Notes: generated from the sequence alone by a model not told the origin. Numbered from the stretch's first letter, positions 9,077-17,945 are shown. The stretch is DNA of 28,601 nt from Bacteroidales bacterium (GCA_003446015.1 DMBU01000066.1:1-28601), one strand, 5' to 3'. Translations and numbers: made by a program.

Positions 9077-9706
9077 TTAATAAATTTTAGTTAAAATTAT
9101 CCAAACAATAAAGGGCATTGGAATAATCTCATCACCAGAATACCCTGCTTTTTGCAGGTTTTCTTTGGTAACATAACCATGTTTTTCTGTCTCAAACCCA
9201 TAAATTGAAAACCCTTTAGATTTTAAGAAATCATCTAATGACACATAAATATTAGCTTCTAACATTACTCGTTTAATGATTTCGTAGTCGAGTTTCTTTC
9301 CGTTTTGCTTTACATGATTTTGCCATTCGTCAGAATCTAAAAACGCCTGAATATGATTTTTCAAAATATCAGCATAGAGCAGGGGATAGTCGATGTTGAA
9401 TGATTGTAGTTTAAATGTTATGCTATCATTTGCTATATCCCAAAGTTGATTAATTGTGCTTATTTCATCTGTTAAATTCTTTTTTGCTGAGTTATGATTA
9501 AAATCCGAAACGGAATATTTAACAGAAGTGTAAATTGATGAATCTTTGTCTTTCCAAAATGTAAGAATCCTGTAAATACTATCTTGTTCAATTTTTAAAC
9601 TAAAATCAACTTCTGATTGATTTACTATTATTTGACTATAAAGGGAGCTAGTTGTAAAAAGAGCTAGAATAATTAAAACTGATATTTTGAATTTGTAAAT
9701 CATCAT
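9077..9706 (-). CDS. Small secreted protein of unknown function
   Basis: The frame starts at ATG 9706 (a second ATG at 9703 is equally possible) and gives 209 residues. The N-terminus is a clear signal peptide (FKISVLIILALFTTSSLYSQ), so the protein is probably periplasmic or outer-membrane associated. The mature part is acidic and mixed helical, with no recognisable domain, zinc site or lipobox. It follows the 9726-10322 gene by 19 bp and is probably the third gene of a short operon with the polyphosphate kinase. The family is not recognised and the function is unknown. Confidence 0.7.
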   Translation of the reverse strand: MMIYKFKISVLIILALFTTSSLYSQIIVNQSEVDFSLKIEQDSIYRILTFWKDKDSSIYTSVKYSVSDFNHNSAKKNLTDEISTINQLWDIANDSITFKLQSFNIDYPLLYADILKNHIQAFLDSDEWQNHVKQNGKKLDYEIIKRVMLEANIYVSLDDFLKSKGFSIYGFETEKHGYVTKENLQKAGYSGDEIIPMPFIVWIILTKIY

Positions 9707-9725
9707 TCGTTATTCGTAATTCTAT
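9705..9725. repeat. Short heptad repeat between two genes (3 units)
   Basis: Three consecutive 7-bp units (ATTCGTT, ATTCGTA, ATTCTAT) span the 19-bp spacer and touch both flanking reading frames. The period matches the longer heptad arrays in the efflux locus, but with three units chance cannot be excluded. Confidence 0.4.
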
Positions 9726-10322
9726 TTATCTGGCCATTTCTTTCACTTCAGACATTTTATCTAGAGAAGACTTAATCATTAATAAACGTTGGTTAATGTT
9801 TAACAAACGTGTATCGATTTTCATGGGTTTTATAATTTCAAGTTCCTCATTCTTTAATTCTGATAATTCTCGTAACAAATCTATTTTAACTACTACAAAG
9901 GATATTGCCTGTAGAACATTTTCATAAATAAATTTCCCTTTTACAAGTCGTTCCTGACCGTCCTCAAGCTTAACCAGTTTTCGCTCTTTATTTTTTACCT
10001 GACCTTGTTTACGAAGTTTTTCATACAGATCTGCATTTTTTGTATCGTCTTCTTTGTAAAATACAGCTTCAGAAATACTGGTTTCTAAAAGTTTCATTAA
10101 TGATTTTATGTTAGGGTCATTGGCTGGTAAAGATTTATACGCTTTAAAGTCGATTACATTTAATATTTCAATATTCTTTAATACTTCCAGGTAAAGTAAT
10201 CTTAGAAAAGTTGTTGTATCCTTCTTTATTTGTTTGTATTTACCAATCTTATCAATAACCTTATCAATAAGATTTAATGAGCTCTCTGCTACTTGTATTC
10301 CTGTATTTAATGACTCAATCAT
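9726..10322 (-). CDS. Cytoplasmic helical protein of unknown function, in operon with PPK2
   Basis: 198 residues starting at ATG 10322, with no signal peptide or membrane helix. The sequence is rich in Lys, Glu, Leu and Ile, and reads as long amphipathic helices (ESSLNLIDKVIDKIGKYK near the N-terminus; DLLRELSELKNEELEIIK and NQRLLMIKSSLDKMSEVKE near the C-terminus), with a charged loop around residues 90-130. I recognise no family. Its start lies 10 bp after the stop of the polyphosphate kinase gene, so the two are almost certainly co-transcribed. A role linked to polyphosphate or nucleotide metabolism is only suggested by that position. Confidence 0.7.
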   Translation of the reverse strand: MIESLNTGIQVAESSLNLIDKVIDKIGKYKQIKKDTTTFLRLLYLEVLKNIEILNVIDFKAYKSLPANDPNIKSLMKLLETSISEAVFYKEDDTKNADLYEKLRKQGQVKNKERKLVKLEDGQERLVKGKFIYENVLQAISFVVVKIDLLRELSELKNEELEIIKPMKIDTRLLNINQRLLMIKSSLDKMSEVKEMAR

Positions 10323-10332
10323 TATTTATAAT

Positions 10333-11073
10333 TTAGAAGTATCTTATATCAACAATTTCATTATCAGGCGTGATTCTTTCACCTGTTAATCCTTTTTCAG
10401 GATAATCCATAGAATTTAAAACATAACGCATAGCTTCTAATCGAGCTTTATTCTTGTCTTTACCTTTTATAACCACCCATGGACAATACTCTTTCGCCGT
10501 TGTTTTAAACATTGAGTCTTTGTAAAAAGTATAGTCGTCCCATTTTAATTGTGCTTGTAAATCAATCGTACTTAATTTCCATTTTTTTAGAGGATCTGAC
10601 TTTCTTTCTTCAAGCCTGTTTTTTTGTTCTTCGTTATCGATAGAAAACCATAGTTTTATGATTTTTATTCCATCTTCAATCAACATTTTCTCCAACGAAA
10701 CGACTTGTTTCATAAATAATTCATATTGATCATGAGTACAAAATCCCATAACCGGTTCAACTACGGCACGATTGTACCAACTGCGATCGAAAAAAACAAT
10801 TTCACCGGGGTCGGGGAGAGCCTTAATGTATCGTTGAAAATACCATTGCCCTTTCTCAGCTTCGTTTGGTTTAGGAAGTGCAACAATACGATAACCCCGG
10901 GGATTAATGAAGCGCACAAACCTCATAATTGCACCTCCTTTTCCGGCAGTATCACGACCTTCGAACAGGATCACCAGTCTTTGCTGCGTATCCATATGCC
11001 ATCGTTGCATTTGAACCATTTCGGTTTGCAAATTGATGTATTCAGGATTTGTTTCTAACGGACTAAAGCTCAT
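10333..11073 (-). CDS. ppk2: Polyphosphate kinase 2 (PPK2), class I type
   Basis: This enzyme uses inorganic polyphosphate to phosphorylate nucleotides, or makes polyphosphate in reverse, in the cytoplasm. Its 246 residues fit a single-domain PPK2. The Walker A motif is GRDTAGKGG (39-47), the Walker B/catalytic segment is FFDRSWYNRAVVE (94-106), and the lid contains KPNEAEKGQWYFQRY (58-72). Later family motifs include VMGFCTHDQYELF, KLWFSI, and DPLKKWKLSTIDLQAQLKW, the last matching class I (nucleoside diphosphate kinase type) enzymes. All key residues are present. It appears to be the first gene of a three-gene operon with two proteins of unknown function. Substrate preference (ADP or GDP) cannot be read from the sequence. 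Confidence 0.95.
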   Translation of the reverse strand: MSFSPLETNPEYINLQTEMVQMQRWHMDTQQRLVILFEGRDTAGKGGAIMRFVRFINPRGYRIVALPKPNEAEKGQWYFQRYIKALPDPGEIVFFDRSWYNRAVVEPVMGFCTHDQYELFMKQVVSLEKMLIEDGIKIIKLWFSIDNEEQKNRLEERKSDPLKKWKLSTIDLQAQLKWDDYTFYKDSMFKTTAKEYCPWVVIKGKDKNKARLEAMRYVLNSMDYPEKGLTGERITPDNEIVDIRYF

Positions 11074-11097
11074 ATGCTTTTATAATAAGTTGTTCAA

Positions 11098-11122
11098 TCG
11101 TAAAAATATAAATGTATTACGA
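11098..11122. promoter_or_regulatory. Inverted repeat in the ppk2 upstream region
   Basis: The 6-bp arms TCGTAA (11098-11103) and TTACGA (11117-11122) are perfect reverse complements separated by 13 AT-rich bases, 25-49 bp before the ppk2 start codon. The place suits an operator or a leader hairpin. The arms are short, so chance is a real possibility. Confidence 0.25.
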
Positions 11123-11170
11123 TAAATACTACATGTTGATAATCATTTTCAAAAATTTAAATCTAAAAAG

Positions 11171-11779
11171 TTACTTTGCCCGAAATAGGAAATATCCAAT
11201 AATAGCATAAACAACTAACATTCCCATAATTGCGGATGAAGCCATTTGAGCAAACTGATCCGAATTTCCTGATGATGAAATTCCTGAGAAAATACTGGCA
11301 ATTATGATTATAAAAGATAGGACAAATACATAAGCTCTAATCAAATGTGAACGTTCCAGTTTAAGTTTTTCCAAGATGATATAATTCGAAGTACTTGTAA
11401 TATAAACTCCACCAAATTTAGAAGATTCAGCACCTTTAATTACTCTGTATGATTGAATCGGTAAAATTGGTATATAAAAAATAGTAAACCACTGTGTGGT
11501 TATAAAAGAAGAATCTGCTTGCTTTTTTGTTGCTGAATAGAAACATGTTCCACATCCTGCAAAATTACTTGGATTAGGAATATAATCCCAATTTGGGTCA
11601 TATGGTTTTACAAGAAAAAAAGCAACTACTGCAATTCCTAATGGTGCAAAGGGTATTAGAAAAGAAATTCCTATAATAATTGCCAATGTTTTACGACCTT
11701 TTCGATTCGCATGTATGGCGACCCATATTGGAAATAAAAAGTATAATAAAACCAAAATAGTTGTTAGTAAATTTTCCAT
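11171..11779 (-). CDS. Four-helix membrane protein with a CxxC motif, unknown function
   Basis: I use the ATG at 11779 (202 residues). An upstream ATG at 11839 would add 20 residues of poor membrane-like sequence. Helices are expected near 4-22, 31-57, 147-167 and 178-198. Between the second and third lies a soluble segment with GCGTCFY (Cys76 and Cys79) and then FITTQWFTIFYIPILPIQSY (92-111). The TTxWFxxxxxPIxPxxSYR pattern recurs, as I recall, in small bacterial membrane proteins of unknown function. It lies 116 bp downstream of another small membrane protein and may or may not belong to the transport locus. Confidence 0.7.
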   Translation of the reverse strand: MENLLTTILVLLYFLFPIWVAIHANRKGRKTLAIIIGISFLIPFAPLGIAVVAFFLVKPYDPNWDYIPNPSNFAGCGTCFYSATKKQADSSFITTQWFTIFYIPILPIQSYRVIKGAESSKFGGVYITSTSNYIILEKLKLERSHLIRAYVFVLSFIIIIASIFSGISSSGNSDQFAQMASSAIMGMLVVYAIIGYFLFRAK

Positions 11780-11895
11780 AACTTGATTTTTTAGTTTGTA
11801 ATAGGTTAATAACGTATAACAAGTTAGGTAAAAAAGCAATATAATTTTATAGCCAATGCTATTTTTTTGATTTTAATTATTGAAAGTTTCAGTTA

Positions 11896-12318
11896 TTATA
11901 TTTTTACCCTTTTAGTATTGTACTTTTTAGTATAAATCCACAATCCAAGTAAAAATAACAACCAGCCAATTCTGAAATGCTTTCCCTGAAAAGTACCATT
12001 TAAATCTTCCAGAATGCTTGTAAATTCAAAAAACGCAACAACAATGGATATACCCGTAAACATTAATGAAGATTTGAATATGTCTGGAGACTTTATTTTG
12101 TTTGTATGAATAAAACCAAAAACAATAAAGGCAATATAACCCACAATGGTAGATGTTAAAAATAATTGTGGTGATACTTTCCCTGCATAATCTGCTATTG
12201 GAAGTAATTTGATAGTATAATGATGATATTCAAATCCGTTATTTAAATTAAAAACTATTATGAATAGCTGCGAAAATATTAATCCAACTAAGAGTAAAAT
12301 TAAGGATAGCTTTTTCAT
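11896..12318 (-). CDS. Small four-helix membrane protein of unknown function
   Basis: 140 residues from ATG 12318; a TTG at 12327 would add three residues and is less likely. About four hydrophobic helices are visible (near 3-23, 50-70, 82-100 and 115-131), the first of which may act as a signal anchor. I see no catalytic motif and recognise no family. It begins 47 bp after the end of the ABC permease gene on the same strand, so it could be the last gene of the transport operon. Confidence 0.6.
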   Translation of the reverse strand: MKKLSLILLLVGLIFSQLFIIVFNLNNGFEYHHYTIKLLPIADYAGKVSPQLFLTSTIVGYIAFIVFGFIHTNKIKSPDIFKSSLMFTGISIVVAFFEFTSILEDLNGTFQGKHFRIGWLLFLLGLWIYTKKYNTKRVKI

Positions 12319-12365
12319 TGATTTCAATTTTGAATCGAAAATACTAAAAAAATATTGAATTGCTG

Positions 12366-13073
12366 CTATACAAACTTTTCTCGTTTTTGTAAATTAATAA
12401 GTGCCCATAGAAGTGAAATAATTGAACCTGTAATTAGCATTAAACGGTTCTGATAGATAACATTTCGCCATACAGACATACTCATATCACTTGGAATATC
12501 AAATGGATTAAGAAAAATATTCCATTTACTATGTTCTAAATTTCCGCCTAAAATCATAAAAAAGAGTCCGATAATGATCATTATTACAGCTGCCCCGCTT
12601 GCGTTTTTTACCAATGTTGCAAATAAAAATGATAAACAGGATAAAAATAATAAGGAATACATTAATTCGTAAACCATCTTAAAAACAGGTACTCGCAAAA
12701 CAGCAAAAACTGTAAAGTATGTCATTAAAATAAGAATCACAAAAAGGAGTAACATGCTTATTACAAATCTTAATAAATATACTTTATATCGATAGTTAGG
12801 GACACCAAATATGATTTCCAGCATTCGCGCATCCTTGTCGTTTTGAATATTAAAAATTACAGGATAAAATGCAACAAGTATTCCGGGGAAAATCAAAGTA
12901 GAAAATATATCGCTTTCATTTACCGATGAATTAGTGAAAAGCATGATTCCCATAACCATTAAGAAAAAGGCAACTGATGCAATTAAAAAATGTATAAATT
13001 TATTTGCAAATACAATTTTCAAGTTATATCGGATAACATCCCAGGCTAGTTTTATTTTGTGTGTAAGGTTCAT
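12366..13073 (-). CDS. ABC-2 type transporter permease without its own ATPase gene
   Basis: 235 residues with six predicted membrane helices (near 25-46, 57-75, 102-126, 136-154, 160-176 and 209-227). It has the ABC-2 layout: a cytoplasmic coupling segment after helix 2 (NIQNDKDARMLEIIFGVPNYRYKVYLLRF, 75-103) and an extracytoplasmic loop between the last two helices. It contains no ATPase motifs. The only nucleotide-binding domain nearby is the one fused to the RND pump immediately upstream (13210-17901), so that domain is its likely energiser. This is the same arrangement as the ATPase/permease pair at the other end of the locus. The substrate is unknown. Confidence 0.85.
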   Translation of the reverse strand: MNLTHKIKLAWDVIRYNLKIVFANKFIHFLIASVAFFLMVMGIMLFTNSSVNESDIFSTLIFPGILVAFYPVIFNIQNDKDARMLEIIFGVPNYRYKVYLLRFVISMLLLFVILILMTYFTVFAVLRVPVFKMVYELMYSLLFLSCLSFLFATLVKNASGAAVIMIIIGLFFMILGGNLEHSKWNIFLNPFDIPSDMSMSVWRNVIYQNRLMLITGSIISLLWALINLQKREKFV

Positions 13074-13081
13074 ATTTTAGA

Positions 13082-13123
13082 TTTCAGGTTTCAGGTTTAG
13101 GATTTCATGTTTCAGATTACAGA
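13082..13123. repeat. Degenerate 7-bp tandem repeat in efflux locus spacer
   Basis: Six consecutive 7-bp units follow TTTCAGG: TTTCAGG twice, then TTTAGGA, TTTCATG, TTTCAGA and TTACAGA. They fill much of the 136-bp spacer between the RND-ABC fusion and the ABC permease. After the array the spacer holds a GC-richer patch (13127-13168) with possible weak pairing (CCCG with CGGG, ATGC with GCAT), of unknown meaning. Confidence 0.7.
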
Positions 13124-13209
13124 TATGCCCGACCGGTTTACATGCAGAATGGCATTACAGGCGGGTTTTTATCTTTTATCTTGATTCATCCCAAATCTTT
13201 TTCTATTTT

Positions 13210-16200
13210 TTAATTCTCTTTATGTAATAAATACAAATATGCATCTTCCAAATTTGCTTTTACTGATTTGGCATCTCCTGTAGGTGCATCATCTGCCAAA
13301 CAACGACAACGAATCTGGTCTCCATCTTTCATATGATGAATAATTACGAAATTGTTCTTTACTTTTTCAAAATCATCTGAAGGAATATTGAGCATCCACA
13401 CTTTGTTCTCGGCTATTTTAGCCATTTCAATTGGGGCACCAAGGTAACGAACAGCTCCTTTTTTCATTACAGCAACTTTATTACATGAGCTTGCAACATC
13501 TTCAATAATATGTGTTGAGAAAATTACAATTCGGTCTTTACTTAACTCAACCAGTAAATTTCTGAATCGAATACGCTCTCTTGGGTCAAGTCCTGCAGTT
13601 GGCTCATCAACAACTAAAATCTTAGGTAAATGGAGTAAAATCTGAGCAATCCCAATTCGTTGCTTCATTCCACCCGAGAACGATCCTATTTTTTCATCTT
13701 TATGTTCAAGCATATGAACTGCACCAAGCACATATTCAACTCTTCTATTTCGTTCGTCCTGATTATATAATTTCTTTAAAATACCCATGTAGTGCAAGAA
13801 ATCCCAGGCGGTCATATTCTCGTACATACCAAACTCCTGTGGCAAATATCCAATTAATCCCTGCAATTCTTCTCGCTTTTCACGAACATCAATTCCATTA
13901 ATGGTAATCTGTCCATAACTTTGCTCAAGTATTCCGCAAATTATTTTCATTAATGTTGATTTTCCTGCACCATTAGGTCCAAGTAATCCAAACATGCCGT
14001 TATCTATATTTATTGAAACTCCTCTAAGCGCCTTAAATGGGATTTTCTTTTTACCAATAATTGGAATAACTAAAACAAATCGATAAAAGCCTTTTCTTAT
14101 TCCTTTAAACTTTCCTTTTATACGATTTACATCTACATTCTTTTTGTACAGATTATCGGAAGTAACTTTAATAAGGATAAGCAAATACCAGATTGATCCC
14201 ATTGGAATAATTAACCCGAGTAATCCAAATTTGTTATAAAATAAATAAAGTGACAGGGCAGGATATAACCAGAAAATCGACTTGCTGAAAATTAGGATTA
14301 ATCGTTTTAACCATTTTTTATTGAGGTTATTTGCATATTTATTGATTGGCTCAAGAACATACAATACAATTAAATAAAGGAATATGGGTAAAATGAAAAA
14401 CCATAATCCACTTTCTAAATGGAAATAGATAAAATATACGATAAACCCAATTAAAGGAGCTTGCCAGATGAATTGATCGAAATCTTTAATGCTGGTATAT
14501 TCGTGTTGAATTCCGAGTCGCTTTCTAATATTGATTCCCGATTTCCAATCGCGTATAAATCGACTGTCCCAGTCGTAAATTTTTACTAGATTTCGAATTT
14601 TAATATGCAATTCAGCATCCTGATCAATTAGTTGTTCGCTTGCTTTTCGTAAACTGTTTTGAATAAAATAGATTGATGCAGGAACAACAATCATTAGTCC
14701 AATAAAATCGATAATTTGCCATACCCTGCGATCAACCTCGGTAAATATAAAATACGAACCTATTATCCAAATTATAATTTGTGTAATCTTAATTAAATAG
14801 CTTTGACTTCGCATCCAGTTTAGCGATGATTGCAATCCCGAATTTAAGGTAGGAATAAAAACTAACGTAAGCAGAGTACTTACTGTTAATCCACCGATAA
14901 TTGTAACTGCAAAGGGAATTCCAATTAATTCAACATATTCAGCTTTACCTAGTGCTAATGGAATCAAGGCAATAATAGTAGTAATTGCTGTAATTAGTAT
15001 TGGACGTACCCGTGCAAGTCCGGCCATCATTAAAGCTCTCGAATCGGAATATCCCCTACGACGTAAAACCCTCGAATAATCAATTAAAATAATTCCGTTA
15101 TTCACAACTATTCCGAGTAAGATTAAAAATCCTGTTAGCACATATGGATTCATAACTGAAGTTCCGGTAAGGATTAAGAAAACAAGTGAACCAATAGCGG
15201 CCATAGGAATCGAAAACATCATAACAATCGGAACCGAGAATGATTCAAAAACTGAAGCCAGAATCATGTATATAAGTATAAACGCCATGATTAGCAGGAA
15301 TGCAAATTCTCCTAACTCATTTTCTTCGTGTATAACTTCTAACGCAATACCTGAAGGGAGAGTCATATTTTTAACTAATTCGTCAACTTCCTGTCGGGCT
15401 GCTTCCAACAAATCCTTTTCATCCTGAACCTCGTTAATGTATTGAAAAACTAATTCCAATTGCTTTTCCTGATTTGTTCTTTTTATTGTCGATAATCCTT
15501 CGGTAAAATTAAATTTACTGATATCTTGCAATTCAAACTGAGATCCTTGGATTCCCCTAACCTCAAGCCCTTCTAGATCTTTTACATTACGCTCTTTCTG
15601 ATTATTAAAACCAATTGTTCTTATTAAAATGTCATATTCTTCGGTTCCTTGTTTAAACTTTACGCCACTTGAAAACTCGTGTTGGAATGAATTTAATTCT
15701 GAAAGAACAGATGTCACAGGAATATCATAGAGTGCCATCAATTGCTTATCGAAATTCAGCATCAGCTCAGGACGTTTATCTGGAATTCGAATATCCACTT
15801 TGTCGACAGAACTTAGCTGGCTTAAATAATATTTTATATCGTTAGCCTGATTAAGCATTTTATCAAAATCCTGACCTTTAACAATCACTTTTTCCCGCTG
15901 TGTTCCAATTCCAAGAAATCGTCCAAACTCATCGTCATCGTAATTACTTCCACCAAAACGACGACTACTTGCCGGAGGGTCCCAGCTAAATTCAGCAGGA
16001 TTCAAATCTTCCAAACGCTCTAATATTTCATTCTTGATTTTAGGGATAGATTGATTTCTTATTTTTTTAAAATCATCTACTAATGAAATAGTTAATATTG
16101 CTTCTTCTTCGTAGATTTGACTGATTACGTCTTTCTTTTCTTCCAGATCTTCTAATTTCTTTTCTGCTTCAGCAATTAGTATATCAGTGTTTTCAAGTGT

Positions 16201-17901
16201 TGTTCCGCTTGGTAAGGTAACATATAAAGTAATGTCTTTTATTTCTGCTTCCTGGGTTTGAATAAAACTCACTCCAAGACTGATCAAAAGGGTGATAAAG
16301 AATATTCCCAGTGCACCTAAGATTGTCTTTCCAGGGCTACGCATACAGGTTTTTAAAAGAACCATATATATCTGGATTAACCTGTTATGGAACGATATTT
16401 TTTGAAACTGAACAGGTTTATCACTATCGCGATATTTTAAAAATGCATGTGTGATCATTGGAATTAAAACCAATGCTACAGCCAATGAAACCAATAATGT
16501 TGAGATTATTGAAACTCCAATGTGTTTTCCGATTAATCCGATAAAGAAATCGGTTGAAAATACAAATGGTAAGAATACGGTTATTGTTGTTAAGGTTGCA
16601 GCAAATATCGATCTCCAAACCTCTTTTGTGCCTTGCAATACAGCTTGATCAGGATGCATTTTTTTGGATGCAAGCCGATAAATATTTTCTAATACAACCA
16701 CACTGTTATCAAGCAACATTCCTATGGCCAGTGCCATTCCCAGCAATGTTAAACTGTTTATTGTAATGCCAAAGGCATAAAAGAAATTGAAAGCAGTGTA
16801 AACAGAAATTGGAATAGCCAATGCAATAGCCACAACCAATCGTAGATTTTTAAGGAAAATCCAAAGTATAAAAATAGCTAATAACCCACCTATTAGTGCC
16901 AGCTGAATAATAGAGTTGATATTTTTTTCCATGGTTTCGGCAGAGTTACTCTGAACAACCATTTCAATATCTTTTTCGGCTAAATCCTTATTTAAAATCC
17001 CAATTTGAGTTATTACTTTATTTGACAATTCAATTACATTGGCCTGCGAATCTTTCGTTAGGCTTATGGTTACTGCTTCTTTCCCGTTAACACGACTGTA
17101 GGAGGTTTGTTCTTTTACTCCGTAATGAATTTCTGCAATGTCTTTAAGTTTGATTTTTCCTTGTTCTTTAACAACCAGATTATGAATATCATTAATATTG
17201 TCGAATTCAGAAATTACATTTACAAAATGGATTTGATTATTATGTGTTACTTTCCCTGCAAAAGTTCTTGATTTACTATTGTTATTTAAGGCTGTTCGAA
17301 CATCTGCAGGGCTAATTCCATAACTATCACAAATATCCTGATGAAGAATAATCTCTATTGATTTTTCGCGTCCACCAAAAACTTCAGCATTGGCTAAACC
17401 ATCGATATTTTTTATTTCATTAATAATTTCTTTATCGGTTACTTGCCGAACACGATCAATTCCTCCACTTCCACGAACCTGAATGGTCATAAAGGTGCTG
17501 GTCAGTTGTTCTAGATCAAATTTGAATGTTTGTACCTGAAATTCGGATGGAAGTGATTTTTTAGTTTCATCTATCTTCTCAACTAATTTTAAGTATGCAA
17601 ATTTTAAATCGGTTCCTTTCTGGTATGAGATTTGAATACTTCCGGACTGTTGTCCTGCAGTGGATTCAATTTTTTCTATACCTTCAAGTGTTCCAATTGC
17701 ACCTTCTAATGGAATTATAGCTTGATTTTCCATGTATTTTGGATCAACTTCCAAAGGAGTTCCAACCTGCACAAAAAGCATAGGCAAGGTAGCATTTGGG
17801 TATAGCTCAACAGGAAGCTGTTTATATGAAATGTATCCAAGCATTGTAAGCCCCGTAAAGAGCATGGCAATGAGTACTTTTCGTTTTATGATGAAATTCA
17901 T
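13210..17901 (-). CDS. RND efflux pump fused to an ABC ATPase domain through extra membrane helices
   Basis: One uninterrupted frame of 1563 residues from ATG 17901. Residues 1-1030 are a full AcrB/HAE1-like RND permease: N-terminal helix, periplasmic loop, LAIGMLLDNSVVVLENIYR with Asp398/Asn399 at the proton-relay site, a second periplasmic loop, and GFLILLGIVVNNGIILIDYS with Asn934/Asn935. Extra helices follow near 1036-1054 and 1062-1080. The stretch IKIRNLVKIY (1100-1109) looks like the first strand of an ABC ATPase. A segment of about 180 residues with four more helices (near 1147-1163, 1166-1185, 1203-1222, 1227-1246) then intervenes before the ATPase resumes at FKALRGVSINI (1289-1299). 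The ATPase motifs are complete: Walker A GPNGAGKST (1308-1316), Q-loop Gln1355, signature FSGGM (1408-1412), Walker B ending in Glu1433, D-loop GLDP and His1464. It sits between a normal RND pump and an orphan ABC permease, suggesting a joint RND/ABC complex. Confidence 0.93.
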   Translation of the reverse strand: MNFIIKRKVLIAMLFTGLTMLGYISYKQLPVELYPNATLPMLFVQVGTPLEVDPKYMENQAIIPLEGAIGTLEGIEKIESTAGQQSGSIQISYQKGTDLKFAYLKLVEKIDETKKSLPSEFQVQTFKFDLEQLTSTFMTIQVRGSGGIDRVRQVTDKEIINEIKNIDGLANAEVFGGREKSIEIILHQDICDSYGISPADVRTALNNNSKSRTFAGKVTHNNQIHFVNVISEFDNINDIHNLVVKEQGKIKLKDIAEIHYGVKEQTSYSRVNGKEAVTISLTKDSQANVIELSNKVITQIGILNKDLAEKDIEMVVQSNSAETMEKNINSIIQLALIGGLLAIFILWIFLKNLRLVVAIALAIPISVYTAFNFFYAFGITINSLTLLGMALAIGMLLDNSVVVLENIYRLASKKMHPDQAVLQGTKEVWRSIFAATLTTITVFLPFVFSTDFFIGLIGKHIGVSIISTLLVSLAVALVLIPMITHAFLKYRDSDKPVQFQKISFHNRLIQIYMVLLKTCMRSPGKTILGALGIFFITLLISLGVSFIQTQEAEIKDITLYVTLPSGTTLENTDILIAEAEKKLEDLEEKKDVISQIYEEEAILTISLVDDFKKIRNQSIPKIKNEILERLEDLNPAEFSWDPPASSRRFGGSNYDDDEFGRFLGIGTQREKVIVKGQDFDKMLNQANDIKYYLSQLSSVDKVDIRIPDKRPELMLNFDKQLMALYDIPVTSVLSELNSFQHEFSSGVKFKQGTEEYDILIRTIGFNNQKERNVKDLEGLEVRGIQGSQFELQDISKFNFTEGLSTIKRTNQEKQLELVFQYINEVQDEKDLLEAARQEVDELVKNMTLPSGIALEVIHEENELGEFAFLLIMAFILIYMILASVFESFSVPIVMMFSIPMAAIGSLVFLILTGTSVMNPYVLTGFLILLGIVVNNGIILIDYSRVLRRRGYSDSRALMMAGLARVRPILITAITTIIALIPLALGKAEYVELIGIPFAVTIIGGLTVSTLLTLVFIPTLNSGLQSSLNWMRSQSYLIKITQIIIWIIGSYFIFTEVDRRVWQIIDFIGLMIVVPASIYFIQNSLRKASEQLIDQDAELHIKIRNLVKIYDWDSRFIRDWKSGINIRKRLGIQHEYTSIKDFDQFIWQAPLIGFIVYFIYFHLESGLWFFILPIFLYLIVLYVLEPINKYANNLNKKWLKRLILIFSKSIFWLYPALSLYLFYNKFGLLGLIIPMGSIWYLLILIKVTSDNLYKKNVDVNRIKGKFKGIRKGFYRFVLVIPIIGKKKIPFKALRGVSINIDNGMFGLLGPNGAGKSTLMKIICGILEQSYGQITINGIDVREKREELQGLIGYLPQEFGMYENMTAWDFLHYMGILKKLYNQDERNRRVEYVLGAVHMLEHKDEKIGSFSGGMKQRIGIAQILLHLPKILVVDEPTAGLDPRERIRFRNLLVELSKDRIVIFSTHIIEDVASSCNKVAVMKKGAVRYLGAPIEMAKIAENKVWMLNIPSDDFEKVKNNFVIIHHMKDGDQIRCRCLADDAPTGDAKSVKANLEDAYLYLLHKEN

Positions 17902-17910
17902 TTAAAATAG

Positions 17911-17945
17911 TTTCAAGTTCAACGTTTCAAGTTCAAAGTTTAAGA
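17911..17945. repeat. Degenerate 7-bp tandem repeat between the two RND genes
   Basis: Five consecutive 7-bp units follow TTTCAAG (TTTCAAG, TTCAACG, TTTCAAG, TTCAAAG, TTTAAGA). They cover nearly the whole spacer and run a few bases into the end of the RND gene at 17940. The unit resembles those of the other spacers in this locus. Confidence 0.7.

Noticed and set aside
11840..12327. TTG start at 12327 for the small membrane protein, and ATG at 11839 for its neighbour.
   Set aside because: In the first case an ATG nine bases later gives the normal signal-anchor start. In the second the extra 20 residues do not fit the membrane topology as well as the start at 11779.
13127..13168. Possible intrinsic terminator followed by a T-run on the plus strand.
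   Set aside because: The stem is only four base pairs (CCCG with CGGG) with a long interior, and the T-run is on the strand opposite to transcription. It would not end any of the genes here.
14024..14610. The RND-ABC fusion could be an artefact of a frameshift or a missed stop between two genes.
   Set aside because: The frame is continuous with coherent protein features through the joint: two helices, an ABC-like first strand, four helices, then the ATPase core. There is no start-like context or spacer at the joint. Read-level errors still cannot be excluded from sequence alone.
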